Shown one piece after another: positions 47,538 through 57,127 of a stretch of 64,000 nucleotides of DNA. Both the position numbers and the translations under genes were made by a program. Source of the DNA: Clostridium pasteurianum (lineage in GTDB: Bacteria > Bacillota > Clostridia > Clostridiales > Clostridiaceae). Below the pieces are notes generated by a model, which did no database searches, was not told where the DNA came from, and saw only the letters and a program-made list of their open reading frames with translations. The stretch spans positions 1,302,001 to 1,366,000 of the forward strand of contig NZ_MCGV01000001.1 of NCBI RefSeq assembly GCF_001705235.1, given 5' to 3'. Position 1 is the first letter of the stretch. Every line of letters starts with the position of its first letter.

Positions 47538-48581
47538 TTATTTTTTGTTATACTTGTCATAACTCTTTTGGTCATATGGAACAACTATTGAACCATCTTT
47601 AATTTTATTTTCTAATTTCATAGCTGCATCATATACTTCTGGACTTAAGTTTTTGTTTTTAGTTGGAATTCCAACAGCTCCATCTTTCAATCCATAAGTA
47701 TAAGTTTTTCCTCCGATTTTCTTACCATCCATAGCATCCTTAGAAACTTTAGCAACAGCAACATTTACTAATTTTAAAGATGAAGTTAAAACATTGTTAG
47801 GAGCAAGATATGATTGGTCACGATCAACACCAATTACATACTTATTAGCTTCTTTAGCTGCATCAATTACTCCTACACCTGTACCACCAGCTGCGTGGAA
47901 AACAATGTCATCTCCAGAAGAGAACATCTTTTGAGCAATTGCTTTTCCCTTTGAAGCATCTGAGAAACTTTCAGCATATTGAACATCTACAGTGATAGGT
48001 TTTCCTAATTCTTTTGATGCATAATCTACACCTGCTTGATATCCAAACTGGAATTGATCAATTACTGGGCTTTTTATACCACCAACAAATCCAACTTTAT
48101 TAGTTTTAGTTGTCTTTCCAGCTATGTATCCTACTATAAATGATGATTCTTGTGCTCTAAAAGTAACACCTGTTACATTGCTTGGTGTCTTATCTCCATA
48201 AGAATTATCTATTATAGCATAGTTAACATCTTTATTAGTTTTTGCAGCATTTAACACTGCATCTGACATTGCAAATCCAACGCCCCAAATTAATTTGTTA
48301 TTACTATCAACAAGTTTATCTAGGTTAGTAACATAATCTGATTCTTGTTTTGATTCCAAATAACTAACTTTTGCTCCTGTACTCTTAGAAAATTGTTGTA
48401 AGCCTTCCCATGAAGATTGATTAAAAGACTGATCACTTATACCACCTGTATCTGTTACCATTGCAGCTTTGTAGTTTTTAGCTGTGTCCTTCTTATCAGT
48501 AGTACTTTGACTACTTCCACATCCTACTAATGAGCCCATTATAAGAGTGGCTGACATTACTAAAGCAATAACTTTTTTCAT
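47538..48581 (-). CDS. BMP-family nucleoside-binding lipoprotein
   Basis: 347 residues. Lipoprotein leader MKKVIALVMSATLIMG with lipobox LVGC (Cys21). PnrA/Med-type fold with AMVTDTGGISDQSFNQSSW at the mature N-terminus, GFVGGIKSPVIDQFQ and GVDRDQSYLAP. These proteins bind purine and pyrimidine nucleosides outside the membrane and hand them to NupOPQ transporters, as encoded directly downstream. AGGAGG before ATG. A remnant of deoD lies just upstream. Confidence 0.95.
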   Translation of the reverse strand: MKKVIALVMSATLIMGSLVGCGSSQSTTDKKDTAKNYKAAMVTDTGGISDQSFNQSSWEGLQQFSKSTGAKVSYLESKQESDYVTNLDKLVDSNNKLIWGVGFAMSDAVLNAAKTNKDVNYAIIDNSYGDKTPSNVTGVTFRAQESSFIVGYIAGKTTKTNKVGFVGGIKSPVIDQFQFGYQAGVDYASKELGKPITVDVQYAESFSDASKGKAIAQKMFSSGDDIVFHAAGGTGVGVIDAAKEANKYVIGVDRDQSYLAPNNVLTSSLKLVNVAVAKVSKDAMDGKKIGGKTYTYGLKDGAVGIPTKNKNLSPEVYDAAMKLENKIKDGSIVVPYDQKSYDKYNKK

Positions 48582-48615
48582 AATTTTTCCTCCTCAAGAA
48601 ATAGTAATTAATATA

Positions 48616-48705
48616 TTATTTTGATATTTCAAGCGCAATCTTCATCATATCTGTAAAGCCTACCTGTCTCTCTTCTGCTGAAAGCAATTCATGCTTTACA
48701 TAAGA
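48616..48705 (-). pseudogene. deoD: C-terminal remnant of deoD (purine-nucleoside phosphorylase)
   Basis: Minus-strand codons from about 48705 to the TAA at 48616 read SYVKHELLSAEERQ then VGFTDMMKIALE and ISK. This closely resembles the DeoD C-terminal helix, for example the known E. coli ending AAERQTTFNDMIKIALE. An in-frame stop (48706-48708) and unrelated sequence lie upstream, so only about 30 codons survive. The position, between deoB and the nucleoside lipoprotein gene, is where deoD would be expected. I infer that deoD was deleted, leaving its 3' end. Confidence 0.7.
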
Positions 48706-48779
48706 TTAATTAAAACCTTATGACTACTATACTCAAGTTATTATTTGTATTATTCTCTAATTCATACTTTTTATTATCT

Positions 48780-49970
48780 TTAGAGAAGTTTTTCTAACAC
48801 TGATTCACCAATTGTATTTTCAGGCATTTTTATTTCAAAATTATCCGCTATAGTGGCTCCTATAGCTGCAAAACTATTACTTGTTTCCATTAATCCATCT
48901 TCAATCATAGATGGCGAATATGCCAAGAATGGGGCAAATTCTCTCGTATGATCAGTTCCTTTATACGTAGGATCATTTCCATGATCTGCTGTAACTATTA
49001 ATAAATCATCTTTTTTTAATTTTTTTAATACATTACCCAGATTAACATCAAATTTTTCTAGTTCCTCAGCATAACCAATTGGATTTCTTCTATGTCCCCA
49101 GAGTGCATCAAAATCAACCAAATTTACAAAACACAATCCTTTAAAATCTTTATCCATCAACTCTAATGTTTGCTCCATACCATGAACAGAACTTTTTGAT
49201 CTATGTGCCTCTGTTATACCTTCACCATCAAAAATATCTCTTATTTTACCGACAGATATTACATCTAAACCATTATCTTCCAATACATTTAACACAGTTT
49301 TTCCATATGGCTTTAAAGCATAATCATGTCTATTACTTGTGCGTTTAAATTCACCTTTTCTTGGTCCAACATATGGTCTAGCTATAACCCTTCCAACCTT
49401 CCATTCATCTTTAAGAGTTAGTTCTCTTGCAATCTCACAACATCTATAGAGTTCTTCTAGTCCAAAGGTTTCTTCATGACCACAAATTTGCAATACAGAA
49501 TCTGCTGATGTATAAACAATCATATCTCCTGTTTTCATTTGATGTTCACCAAGTTCGTCTAATATTACTGTACCACTAGCACTTTTATTTCCCACAATAT
49601 TGTGACCGGTTCTTTTTTTAAGTTCCTCTAAAAGTTCATCCGGAAACCCCGTATCTGTAAATGTTTTAAAAGGAGTATTAATCTTTAGGCCCATCATTTC
49701 CCAATGTCCTGTCATTGTATCTTTGCCTAAACTTGCTTCTTTCATTTTCATAAAATGAGCCAATGGTTTTTTAACTGCATTTACATGTTTTATAGAATGT
49801 AAATTAGCAAGTCCTAATTTTTGTAGATTAGGAATATTAAAACTTTCTACAGATTCTGCTATATGACCTAGCGTATCAACACCAACGTCTCCATATTCTT
49901 TTGAATCACTCATTTCTCCAATACCGAGTGAATCTATTACTATTGTAAAAATTCTGTTATACTTATTCAT
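48780..49970 (-). CDS. deoB: Phosphopentomutase
   Basis: 396 residues, alkaline-phosphatase-fold mutase. Metal and phospho-Thr regions: [11 protein letters not shown] (about 12-22), [12 protein letters not shown] (phosphorylated Thr), and [21 protein letters not shown]. Interconverts (deoxy)ribose 1- and 5-phosphate, linking the phosphorylases to DeoC. It lies 36 bases downstream of cdd in the same direction. Confidence 0.96.
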   Translation of the reverse strand: MNKYNRIFTIVIDSLGIGEMSDSKEYGDVGVDTLGHIAESVESFNIPNLQKLGLANLHSIKHVNAVKKPLAHFMKMKEASLGKDTMTGHWEMMGLKINTPFKTFTDTGFPDELLEELKKRTGHNIVGNKSASGTVILDELGEHQMKTGDMIVYTSADSVLQICGHEETFGLEELYRCCEIARELTLKDEWKVGRVIARPYVGPRKGEFKRTSNRHDYALKPYGKTVLNVLEDNGLDVISVGKIRDIFDGEGITEAHRSKSSVHGMEQTLELMDKDFKGLCFVNLVDFDALWGHRRNPIGYAEELEKFDVNLGNVLKKLKKDDLLIVTADHGNDPTYKGTDHTREFAPFLAYSPSMIEDGLMETSNSFAAIGATIADNFEIKMPENTIGESVLEKLL

Positions 49971-50006
49971 ATCTCATCCTTCTTATAGAATTAATTTTCA
50001 TTAAAA

Positions 50007-50414
50007 TTATAAATCTTTTTCAGTAAATGACATTGGCAATAGTTCTCCAATATTAGTTATCTTCTCTATTTTATGATTAGATAGTACTATTGGAGTATTT
50101 TCTTCTAACAATTCTACTAAAACTTGACGACAAGCTCCGCATGGTGTTGCCAAAGTCTTACCATTGCTTACTATAGCTATTGCTTCTATATCATTTTTAC
50201 GATAACCATTTGAATAAGTTTGAAAAATTGCATTTCTTTCAGCACAATTTGTTAATCCATAAGATGCATTCTCAACATTTGCACCTATAAAATGCTTACC
50301 ATCTTTAGTCAAAACACAAGCTCCAACCTTATATTTTGAATAAGGTGCATATGCATTTTCACATGTTTTAAAAGCTATATCTATTATATCTTTATACTTA
50401 GCTATATCTTCCAT
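50007..50414 (-). CDS. cdd: Cytidine deaminase
   Basis: 135 residues, the small tetrameric form. Zinc ligands and catalytic Glu in NCAERNAIF and TPCGACRQVL (three Cys). Deaminates cytidine and deoxycytidine to uridine and deoxyuridine, feeding uridine phosphorylase encoded just upstream. ATG 50414 is chosen because the ATG at 50423 directly abuts the AGGATAGG site. Confidence 0.96.
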   Translation of the reverse strand: MEDIAKYKDIIDIAFKTCENAYAPYSKYKVGACVLTKDGKHFIGANVENASYGLTNCAERNAIFQTYSNGYRKNDIEAIAIVSNGKTLATPCGACRQVLVELLEENTPIVLSNHKIEKITNIGELLPMSFTEKDL

Positions 50415-50429
50415 ATATATCATCCTATC

Positions 50430-51215
50430 CTATTTAGTCATTTTTTCCTTATCAGCTTTTATCAAATTTCTAATTCCCTCAATTGCAACTTCTATTGATG
50501 TTTCCGTATCGTGAACCTGTATATTTTCTAATCCAGCTTTTTGGCGTTCCTGGTTAGCAATTGCTAAAAATACTGATCCAACTCTTACTTTTAAATAACT
50601 TCCAACAACAAACAATGCAGCTGATTCCATTTCAGAAGCTAATGTTCCACATTTTAACCAAGCATCCCACTTATTAAGTAATTCATAACCAACTGGTTTA
50701 GTTTCTGGAGAATGCTGACCATAAAATGAATCCTTACATTGAACAATTCCAACGTGATAAGCCTTATTTAAAGATTTACACGCTTCTACTAATGAATTTA
50801 CCACATCGAAATTTGCCACAGCAGGAAACTCAATTGGAGCATATTCTTTGCTTGTGCCTTCAGCTCTAATAGCTCCTGTAGCCACAACCACATCTCCGCC
50901 CTTAACATCTATATCCATTCCACCACATGTGCCAACTCTTATAAAAGTATTAGCTCCGCAATTAACTAATTCTTCCAATGCTATAGCCGCAGATGGACCG
51001 CCTATACCCGTTGACGTAACGCTTACTTTAACACCATCTAAGTACCCAGTATAGGTAACAAATTCTCTATTATCTGCTACAAATTTAGGATTATCAAAGT
51101 GCTCAGCTATCTTAGCACATCTTTTTGGATCCCCTGGCAATATAACATATTTTCCCACTTCACCTTCTCCCACATTAATATGGTACTCTTTTCCTGAACC
51201 TTGTGAATAAATCAT
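50430..51215 (-). CDS. udp: Uridine phosphorylase
   Basis: 261 residues, nucleoside phosphorylase-I fold. [17 protein letters not shown] (phosphate site), RVGTCGGMD and the nucleoside-binding [10 protein letters not shown]. Converts uridine or deoxyuridine plus phosphate to uracil and (deoxy)ribose 1-phosphate. The specific loop FYGQHSP supports a UP assignment over PNP. ATG 51215 follows GGAGGAAATAAC. First gene of the nucleoside operon, about 100 bases after a strong promoter. Confidence 0.93.
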   Translation of the reverse strand: MIYSQGSGKEYHINVGEGEVGKYVILPGDPKRCAKIAEHFDNPKFVADNREFVTYTGYLDGVKVSVTSTGIGGPSAAIALEELVNCGANTFIRVGTCGGMDIDVKGGDVVVATGAIRAEGTSKEYAPIEFPAVANFDVVNSLVEACKSLNKAYHVGIVQCKDSFYGQHSPETKPVGYELLNKWDAWLKCGTLASEMESAALFVVGSYLKVRVGSVFLAIANQERQKAGLENIQVHDTETSIEVAIEGIRNLIKADKEKMTK

Positions 51216-51309
51216 GTTATTTCCTCCATTGATCATATATAAATAGTGTCATTATAAATCTATACTACTAACTATAAACTTTAATTCTAAAATTATCACA
51301 TATAGCATT

Positions 51310-51338
51310 ACATTATCATGTCATTATTTTTCTGTCAA
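51310..51338 (-). promoter_or_regulatory. Promoter of the nucleoside operon
   Basis: Minus strand TTGACA (51333-51338), 17-base spacer, TAATGT (51310-51315), about 95 bases before the udp start. CATTA and TCATG motifs repeat within and around the spacer and could be a repressor site, but no known operator is recognised. Confidence 0.7.
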
Positions 51339-51445
51339 GTTTTTTATATTTATTCTTTTTTTCTGTTTTTTTATTCATTTGTAATTAATAGCTGTTTGCA
51401 ATTATTAACTTATCAATTTAGCCCCATTAATATTTATAATCTATC

Positions 51446-51483
51446 ATTGCATTAATTTTGCTTTTTACCAAAATTAATGCAAT
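51446..51483 (-). terminator. Perfect 15-bp hairpin between dus and udp
   Basis: Arms 51446-51460 and 51469-51483 are perfectly complementary around an 8-base loop. No long T-run follows. It lies upstream of the dus gene (start 52473 is on the other side of the gene), just past the dus stop at 51502, so it most likely ends the dus transcript. Confidence 0.65.
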
Positions 51484-51501
51484 ACTATAATACTTATATA
51501 T

Positions 51502-52473
51502 TTATTTATCTAATTCATTATAAAACAATCCTGCGCCATCTATAATCTCACATTCGCTAAATAGGCTTGAAACAGCAGCATTATAATTATTTAAATTTTG
51601 TGCCTTCTTAATTTTTTTAGCATACTTTTTATTATCAGAAAATATGTAAATCATATATCCCCACAGTTCTTTCATTCTAAGCATTGCATTTCTATTTTCA
51701 TTATATACTTCTATATATGCATTTAAAATCTCATCATGAAAAACTTTTAATACTTTTTTATCTATATTTGTATTATTTTTTATAGAATTTACTAACCCAG
51801 GATTAGCTAATATGCCTCTTCCAATCATAACCTTTTTTAGTTCTGGAAAAGTTTTTATTAATTTATCATAATCATTAACAGTGAAAATATCGCCATTATA
51901 GCATACCGAATTAGTACTTAACGCTAATGCATCTTTAAATACGTCTAAATTAGGTTTGTTTTTATAAAAATCTTTTTGTGTTCTAGGGTGAATAATCAAT
52001 TCCTCTACAGGATATTTATTGAAAATCTTTATTAATTCATAAAATTCCTCGGGACCATCTTTTCCTATTCTAGTTTTTATAGAAATTTTCATATGATTTA
52101 TTTTAAATATATCATTTAAAAATACGTCCAGTTCCTCTCTCTTTGCTAAAAACCCTGAGCCCCTATTTTTCGAAACAACAGTTCCAGAAGGACATCCTAG
52201 ATTTAAATTAACCTCATTATAACCTAATTGCTGCAATTTTGTACAAGTAGCAATAAAGCCTTCCGAATCGTTAGTAAGTATTTGAGGCACCACGTTTATT
52301 CCTTTGTTGTTCTCGGGCAAAAGATCTCTTAATTCTTTAGTTTTAAGGCTTACACTTTTGTTTGGCACAATGAAAGGTGTAAAGTATTTATCAATATTGT
52401 CAAAAAATTTCTTATAGCAATTCCTATACACATATCCCGTAATGCCTTCCATTGGTGCTAAATAATAGTTCAT
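51502..52473 (-). CDS. tRNA-dihydrouridine synthase
   Basis: 323 residues. FMN TIM barrel beginning YYLAPMEGITGYVYRN; catalytic Cys in NLNLGCPSGTVVSKNRG; FMN phosphate site GRGILANPGL. Reduces specific uridines in tRNA to dihydrouridine. More like the DusC/short clostridial group than the long DusB form. GAGGGG before ATG. Monocistronic, with a hairpin after it. Confidence 0.93.
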   Translation of the reverse strand: MNYYLAPMEGITGYVYRNCYKKFFDNIDKYFTPFIVPNKSVSLKTKELRDLLPENNKGINVVPQILTNDSEGFIATCTKLQQLGYNEVNLNLGCPSGTVVSKNRGSGFLAKREELDVFLNDIFKINHMKISIKTRIGKDGPEEFYELIKIFNKYPVEELIIHPRTQKDFYKNKPNLDVFKDALALSTNSVCYNGDIFTVNDYDKLIKTFPELKKVMIGRGILANPGLVNSIKNNTNIDKKVLKVFHDEILNAYIEVYNENRNAMLRMKELWGYMIYIFSDNKKYAKKIKKAQNLNNYNAAVSSLFSECEIIDGAGLFYNELDK

Positions 52474-52530
52474 TTAATATCCCCTCGATTATTTATTTTA
52501 TATCTTTCCTTCTATCTATTATAGAAAAAA

Positions 52531-52554
52531 ATCCACAACATTTCTATTGTGGAT
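52531..52554 (-). terminator. Intrinsic terminator after proC
   Basis: Perfect eight-bp stem ATCCACAA (52531-52538) / TTGTGGAT (52547-52554), then TTTTTT on the minus strand. It lies 80 bases past the proC stop and just upstream of the dus gene. Confidence 0.85.
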
Positions 52555-52633
52555 TAACCTATGTTTAAAATTCTCTACTTTTAATGTACACATAGTAGTT
52601 ATGGAAGTTTTAACAAAATAGCCATTATAAAAA

Positions 52634-53452
52634 CTAAGATATAGACTTTCCTAATTCGTTTGTTCTTTCTAAAGCTTTTTTTACAGCAGACATAACAATT
52701 CCATGAAATCCGGTTTCAAAAAACACATGAGTTGCACTGATTGTAATTCCAGCTGGTGAATTCATTCTATCCGTAACTTCATAAGGATGCTTTCCTGTTT
52801 TTTCAATGGTTAGTGCAGATGCAATCAAATTTTCTAATGCTATTGCCGTTGAATCCTTACGTGAAAGTCCTGATTCTACACCTGCATCAATTAATGCTGA
52901 AATAAAATACATAACATAAGCAGGCCCTGCACAGCTATATGCTGTAAATGCATTAATAAATTTTTCATCAATAAACATAGTCTTTCCAATGCTGTTTAGA
53001 ATTGTTTCAATAACTTTCTTATCACTATCTGTAATTTTTCCATTTAAACTTGCAGCACTATAGCCATGTTTTGCTTCAATCATAGTATTAGGTATAATGC
53101 GCACAATCTTATGCTTTTCTCCAAATATATTTTGAAGCTTATCTATATTTATTCCTGCACATATAGATATAATAATAGCATTTTCAGATATTTTATCTTT
53201 TATATCTTCTGAAGCCTTTTTAACATCCTGTGGAAGTACTGCAATCACAACAATATCCGCTTCTTTAACAACAGACACTGCATTCTCTGCAGTAGCAATT
53301 CCATATGTGCTGCTAAGATATTTTTTTCTCTCATCTAGTATATCATAAACTATAACATTTTTAGGCTCAAAACTTTCATCGGATATAATCCCTCCAATGA
53401 TGCCCTCTGCCATATTTCCTCCTCCAATAAAAGCAATCTTCTTATCTAACAT
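52634..53452 (-). CDS. proC: Pyrroline-5-carboxylate reductase
   Basis: 272 residues. Rossmann motif AFIGGGNMAEGIIGG at the N-terminus and the P5CR C-terminal signature with SCAGPAYVMYFISAL and SPAGIT. Reduces pyrroline-5-carboxylate to proline with NAD(P)H. It lies 30 bases after the larger ATC-hydrolase-family gene and shares its transcript, an unusual pairing: a reductase of a five-membered cyclic imine next to a thiazoline hydrolase-like protein. Strong GGAGG site. Confidence 0.94.
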   Translation of the reverse strand: MLDKKIAFIGGGNMAEGIIGGIISDESFEPKNVIVYDILDERKKYLSSTYGIATAENAVSVVKEADIVVIAVLPQDVKKASEDIKDKISENAIIISICAGINIDKLQNIFGEKHKIVRIIPNTMIEAKHGYSAASLNGKITDSDKKVIETILNSIGKTMFIDEKFINAFTAYSCAGPAYVMYFISALIDAGVESGLSRKDSTAIALENLIASALTIEKTGKHPYEVTDRMNSPAGITISATHVFFETGFHGIVMSAVKKALERTNELGKSIS

Positions 53453-53482
53453 AAATACTCCTCCAAATCTTATTTTATATTA

Positions 53483-54181
53483 TTATTCCTCTTCATACTG
53501 TCCCTGTAATACATATAAATATTCTTCTCCAAATGTTTCAACATATTTTTCTAATACTCTATCAACAATTGGTTTTGCTTCTAAGCCAAGTTCATTTTTT
53601 AAAGTTTTACTCATTGAATGTAAAAGATGTGCTGTATGAAAATTAAAATTTCTAATACAGCTGCTGCCTAATTCTTCCTTCTTCTTAGCAAGCTTTGCAG
53701 CATCCTCATTAGTCATGGCATTTCCCCAATGGAATTCACAATGATCTGCCCCAAAGCTAAGATTACTTGTTGCCTTCATGTTAAATTTTTCATTATAACC
53801 ATTAAAAAGAGCCGAATCTATATTAATGCAATAATATTTTCCATAATCCAAAAGCTTATGCTTCTTCCAGCTTGCACACCATTCACATTTTGTAACATTA
53901 GTCACATACTCAGGTTCAGTTGCAGAAACTCCAAATTTCATTTTTCCCTTTTCGTCAGTCCACTCACCATAAGCCTGACTATTTACAAAATCTAAAGAAT
54001 CACCATTTGAAATTGTTCTTTCTGCCATTCTTTTTCCACGTTCACGTCCATAGTTTTCAACGCACTTATAAATTATATCTTTGCCATTTTCCTGAAATCT
54101 TTCTATAGTGTACTTTGCAAAGAATGCAAATAGTACTGCATGATGCTCAATAGAGCAACTAACATTATAATTTTCACCCAT
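53483..54181 (-). CDS. L-2-amino-thiazoline-4-carboxylate hydrolase family protein (long form)
   Basis: 232 residues of the ATC-hydrolase family as I recognise it. Helical N-terminal region with VENYGRERGKRMAERT, a Cys-rich centre NVTKCEWCASWKKH, then IDSALFNGYN and DHCEFHW. Family founders open 2-aminothiazoline-4-carboxylate on the way to L-cysteine; most members are unstudied. No signal peptide. ATG 54181 follows AGGAG. It forms a unit with proC and is separated by a terminator from the shorter paralogue and its transporter. Confidence 0.7.
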   Translation of the reverse strand: MGENYNVSCSIEHHAVLFAFFAKYTIERFQENGKDIIYKCVENYGRERGKRMAERTISNGDSLDFVNSQAYGEWTDEKGKMKFGVSATEPEYVTNVTKCEWCASWKKHKLLDYGKYYCINIDSALFNGYNEKFNMKATSNLSFGADHCEFHWGNAMTNEDAAKLAKKKEELGSSCIRNFNFHTAHLLHSMSKTLKNELGLEAKPIVDRVLEKYVETFGEEYLYVLQGQYEEE

Positions 54182-54222
54182 TTTTATCACTCCTATCCTT
54201 ACTATATTTATTAGTATACAGT

Positions 54223-54259
54223 AAAACCTTTAAGTATAGTGGACATACTTAAAGGTTTT
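54223..54259 (-). terminator. Terminator between the two ATC-hydrolase-family genes
   Basis: Perfect 15-bp arms (54223-54237 and 54245-54259) around a seven-base loop. The minus-strand 3' arm ends GGTTTTAC. It begins six bases past the stop of the short paralogue, ending the transporter transcript. Confidence 0.8.
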
Positions 54260-54264
54260 ATCAA

Positions 54265-54762
54265 TTATTTCTTTTTAAATCTTAATCTGCAAACCGGCAG
54301 TCCATCCGCAATAGTTCCATCTAATTTAAATTCCAAATTATCAAATTGTTTAGCAAATGCGTGATCGCCCTCCATAGTAATTTCACACAATTTAGAAATT
54401 TCTTCAGCTGTCTTTCCCTGCCTTGACCATTCTGTTACATACGGGCAGTAATGAAAATCAATCGATAACTTTTCATCAGTTTTTTCTACTGTTTCCATTT
54501 CATATATGTCTTTATTGTGATCTACTCCAAAACTTGATGCAAACTCTTTAAAATCCGATGGATCCTTCATGCTGTCATACAGTTCTTTTCCATTGTCTGC
54601 ACCATATTTTGCAATTGCTTCACGCGCAAATGTATCATCAAGTCCACGTTTTTTTGCCTCATCTATCATATTACTTATTGTAGCGGCTCTTCTTGCACTA
54701 ACATCTCTCATTCCGTTAACTGCTGGATTCACAATCGATGGTTTATTATTTTCAAATGCCAT
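54265..54762 (-). CDS. L-2-amino-thiazoline-4-carboxylate hydrolase family protein (short form)
   Basis: 165 residues. Helical N-terminus (AVNGMRDVSARRAATIS), then FHYCPYVTEW, ISKLCEITMEGDHAFA and C-terminal GLPVCRLRFKKK, the conserved blocks of the ATC-hydrolase family. Cytoplasmic. It is the last gene of the amino-acid ABC transporter operon, 49 bases after the binding-protein gene, which suggests that it processes the imported compound. ATG 54762 follows GGAAGGTG. Exact reaction unproven. Confidence 0.72.
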   Translation of the reverse strand: MAFENNKPSIVNPAVNGMRDVSARRAATISNMIDEAKKRGLDDTFAREAIAKYGADNGKELYDSMKDPSDFKEFASSFGVDHNKDIYEMETVEKTDEKLSIDFHYCPYVTEWSRQGKTAEEISKLCEITMEGDHAFAKQFDNLEFKLDGTIADGLPVCRLRFKKK

Positions 54763-54811
54763 AAATTTCACCTTCCACTATTTATTAATATTTTAGCTTG
54801 TCCACAAGAAT

Positions 54812-55618
54812 TTACTTTTTATAAACGTCTTCGCCATACCATTTTACTGATAACTTTGATAAAGTTCCATCAGCCTTTAATTCTTTAAGAGCCTTATCTA
54901 TATCTTTCTTAAGTTGAGTATCCTTTTTATTTAAGACAAAATATGTTGGTACTTTAGTAACTGTTCCAGCTAGCTTTATATCTAGATTCAATTCTTTCTC
55001 AACTGGCTCATAAGCTGGAGCTGGGTATATCGCTGCATCATATTGTCCTGATGCTACCATTTTAAATGTATCAGCTGCATTTAAAGAGTCGATAGTTTCA
55101 AGTTTAACCTGTTTATCTGGATGTTCTTTATTATATTCCTGTACTATAGTGTATCTTGCATCATTTGCTGGAATTGGAACTAACTTCTTGCCTACCATAT
55201 CATCTAAAGTATTAATATCAGTACGTCCTTTTTTAACAACTAATTTTAAATCACTTAATCCAAATGGCTCATCTGGGAAAAGAAATTTTTGTTCACGATC
55301 TGCATTTTTATACAAATGGCATGTTCCTAAATCATATTTTCCTGTTTGAACTCCAAGTAACATTGCCCCCTGATCCATCCCACTATATTCAAATTTGTAC
55401 TGTGGAAGTTTCTTGTTTAATGCCTGAAGAACATCACCATCATATCCAGAAAGATTTCCATTTTCATCAATGTATGTAAATGGTTTTGCATCATTTACTC
55501 CTGCTACTTTTATTACTTTAACTTTGCTGCTTGATGCCGTACTGCTTTTACTTGAGCATCCAACTGCTCCTAGTAATATTCCTGATACTAGAACCAATGC
55601 CAAAAATTTTTTCTTCAT
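54812..55618 (-). CDS. Amino-acid ABC transporter binding lipoprotein (family 3)
   Basis: 268 residues. Lipoprotein leader MKKKFLALVLVSGILLG with lipobox AVGC. SBP family 3 marks: FTYIDENGNLSGYDGDVLQAL, FLFPDEPFG and a C-terminal DKALKELKADGTLSKLS. Binds a polar amino acid or derivative outside the cell. Related family members carry cystine, glutamine or arginine; the adjacent ATC-hydrolase-family gene favours a sulphur-containing ligand. ATG 55618 follows GGAGGG. Confidence 0.92.
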   Translation of the reverse strand: MKKKFLALVLVSGILLGAVGCSSKSSTASSSKVKVIKVAGVNDAKPFTYIDENGNLSGYDGDVLQALNKKLPQYKFEYSGMDQGAMLLGVQTGKYDLGTCHLYKNADREQKFLFPDEPFGLSDLKLVVKKGRTDINTLDDMVGKKLVPIPANDARYTIVQEYNKEHPDKQVKLETIDSLNAADTFKMVASGQYDAAIYPAPAYEPVEKELNLDIKLAGTVTKVPTYFVLNKKDTQLKKDIDKALKELKADGTLSKLSVKWYGEDVYKK

Positions 55619-55670
55619 AAATATTCCCTCCAAAATAATAATATATATTTTTTATTAGTTAACCTTTTAA

Positions 55671-56375
55671 TCAAGCAATAACTGTTTTATATTTTTTAAG
55701 TCGATTTTCAACAAAGTCAAATAATTTTCCAAAAATAAAACAAACAATAAAATATATTATTGCCGCATCTACATAAACTTCTAAATATTTGTATCCATTA
55801 GATGCCTGTATTGATGCTTTTGCCATTATTTCTGTTACCATAACCGTAAATGCCAGAGATGTATCTTTTGTTATTTCTAAAAAAACATTACTAAAATTAG
55901 GCACAGCTACTACTAATGCTTGAGGTATTACAATCCTCTTCAAGCATTGAAGTTCTGTCATTCCAACTGAATATGCAGCCTCATACTGACCTTTATCTAC
56001 AGAATTTAATGCTGATCTTATATTTTCCGATAAATATGCTGATGCATTTAAGGTAAATGCTATTAAGGATATTGCTAAATTAGGAATTCCCTTCTGGGAC
56101 ACATGTATACCACTTCTATTAATATAAGTAAGTAATTCTGGGATTCCATAAAAAACAACATATAACTGTACAAGTATCGGTGTTCCCCTAACAAAAGATA
56201 TATATATTCCCGCTATTTGACTTAAAACTGGAACTTTTTTTATTTTTACAATTGATATTACAAGTCCAACAACCAAGCCAATCATTATTGCGAATATTGT
56301 GATAAATAGTGTCATAGGAACTCCTGCTAAAATCTTAGGAAATGAGTCCATTGCAAATTTAGTATCAAAAAGCAT
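55671..56375 (-). CDS. Amino-acid ABC transporter permease (HisM type)
   Basis: 234 residues, about five membrane helices. EAA loop EAAYSVGMTELQCLKRIVIPQA contacts the ATPase. Forms a heterodimer with the permease at 56396. The pair implies a two-permease polar amino-acid importer of the TcyLM/YxeN class. It lies 20 bases from its partner gene. Confidence 0.93.
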   Translation of the reverse strand: MLFDTKFAMDSFPKILAGVPMTLFITIFAIMIGLVVGLVISIVKIKKVPVLSQIAGIYISFVRGTPILVQLYVVFYGIPELLTYINRSGIHVSQKGIPNLAISLIAFTLNASAYLSENIRSALNSVDKGQYEAAYSVGMTELQCLKRIVIPQALVVAVPNFSNVFLEITKDTSLAFTVMVTEIMAKASIQASNGYKYLEVYVDAAIIYFIVCFIFGKLFDFVENRLKKYKTVIA

Positions 56376-56395
56376 ACACTTTCACCCCTTCCTTG

Positions 56396-57115
56396 TTAAA
56401 AATCACCTCTAGCCACTTTTTTGTGAAATTTATTATTATGCATATATTCGTATAACTTAATACTCTTTTCAATTAAAATACTTACTGCCCAATATATTAA
56501 TGCAACTGCAATAAATGCTTCTAATTGTCTTACCCCATAACCATATGATCCAATAAGTTTTGCCTTACCAAGAATATCAATAACTCCTATGGCAAATACA
56601 TAAGAAGTTTCCTTTAAAAGACTTATAGTTATATTTCCAAAGCTTGGCACAGCAATTGCAAATGCCTGTGGAAAAACAATCCTTCTAACCATCTGAAAAT
56701 TTGTCATTCCAACACTTAATGCCGCTTCACATTGACCTTTATCCACAGCTAAATAAGCAGATCTCATAACTTCTGACATAAATGCAGCACTATTTAACGC
56801 AAATGCTATTACAGCAAAAATGGACTTGTCTATATTATTTATATCTATACCAATCAAAGACAATACTGGAGGAAGTCCATAATAGATCAAGAGAAGTTGA
56901 AGCAGCGGTGGTGTTCCCCTAATAAATGCAGTGTAAGCATTAGCTATGATCTTAATTATTCTGCTTTTACTTAATTTCATTGTTGTAACTATTAATCCAA
57001 GAATAAATCCCAAAATTAATGATATTATCATAATATAAAGTGTTAACGGCAATGTTTGTAAAATAATGGGGATTGAATGAAATACATATGTAATATCAAA
57101 TATTTTATTATTCAT
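56396..57115 (-). CDS. Amino-acid ABC transporter permease (HisQ type)
   Basis: 239 residues, about five membrane helices, EAA loop EAALSVGMTNFQMVRRIVFP. Clear paralogue of the following permease. AGGGGG before ATG. Second gene of the operon, 12 bases after the ATPase. Confidence 0.93.
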   Translation of the reverse strand: MNNKIFDITYVFHSIPIILQTLPLTLYIMIISLILGFILGLIVTTMKLSKSRIIKIIANAYTAFIRGTPPLLQLLLIYYGLPPVLSLIGIDINNIDKSIFAVIAFALNSAAFMSEVMRSAYLAVDKGQCEAALSVGMTNFQMVRRIVFPQAFAIAVPSFGNITISLLKETSYVFAIGVIDILGKAKLIGSYGYGVRQLEAFIAVALIYWAVSILIEKSIKLYEYMHNNKFHKKVARGDF

Positions 57116-57127
57116 ATTTCTTCCCCC

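Noticed and set aside
53729-54108. Two overlapping plus-strand frames opposite the long ATC-hydrolase-family gene.
   Set aside because: No ribosome sites, biased composition, and the minus-strand frame carries the conserved family motifs.
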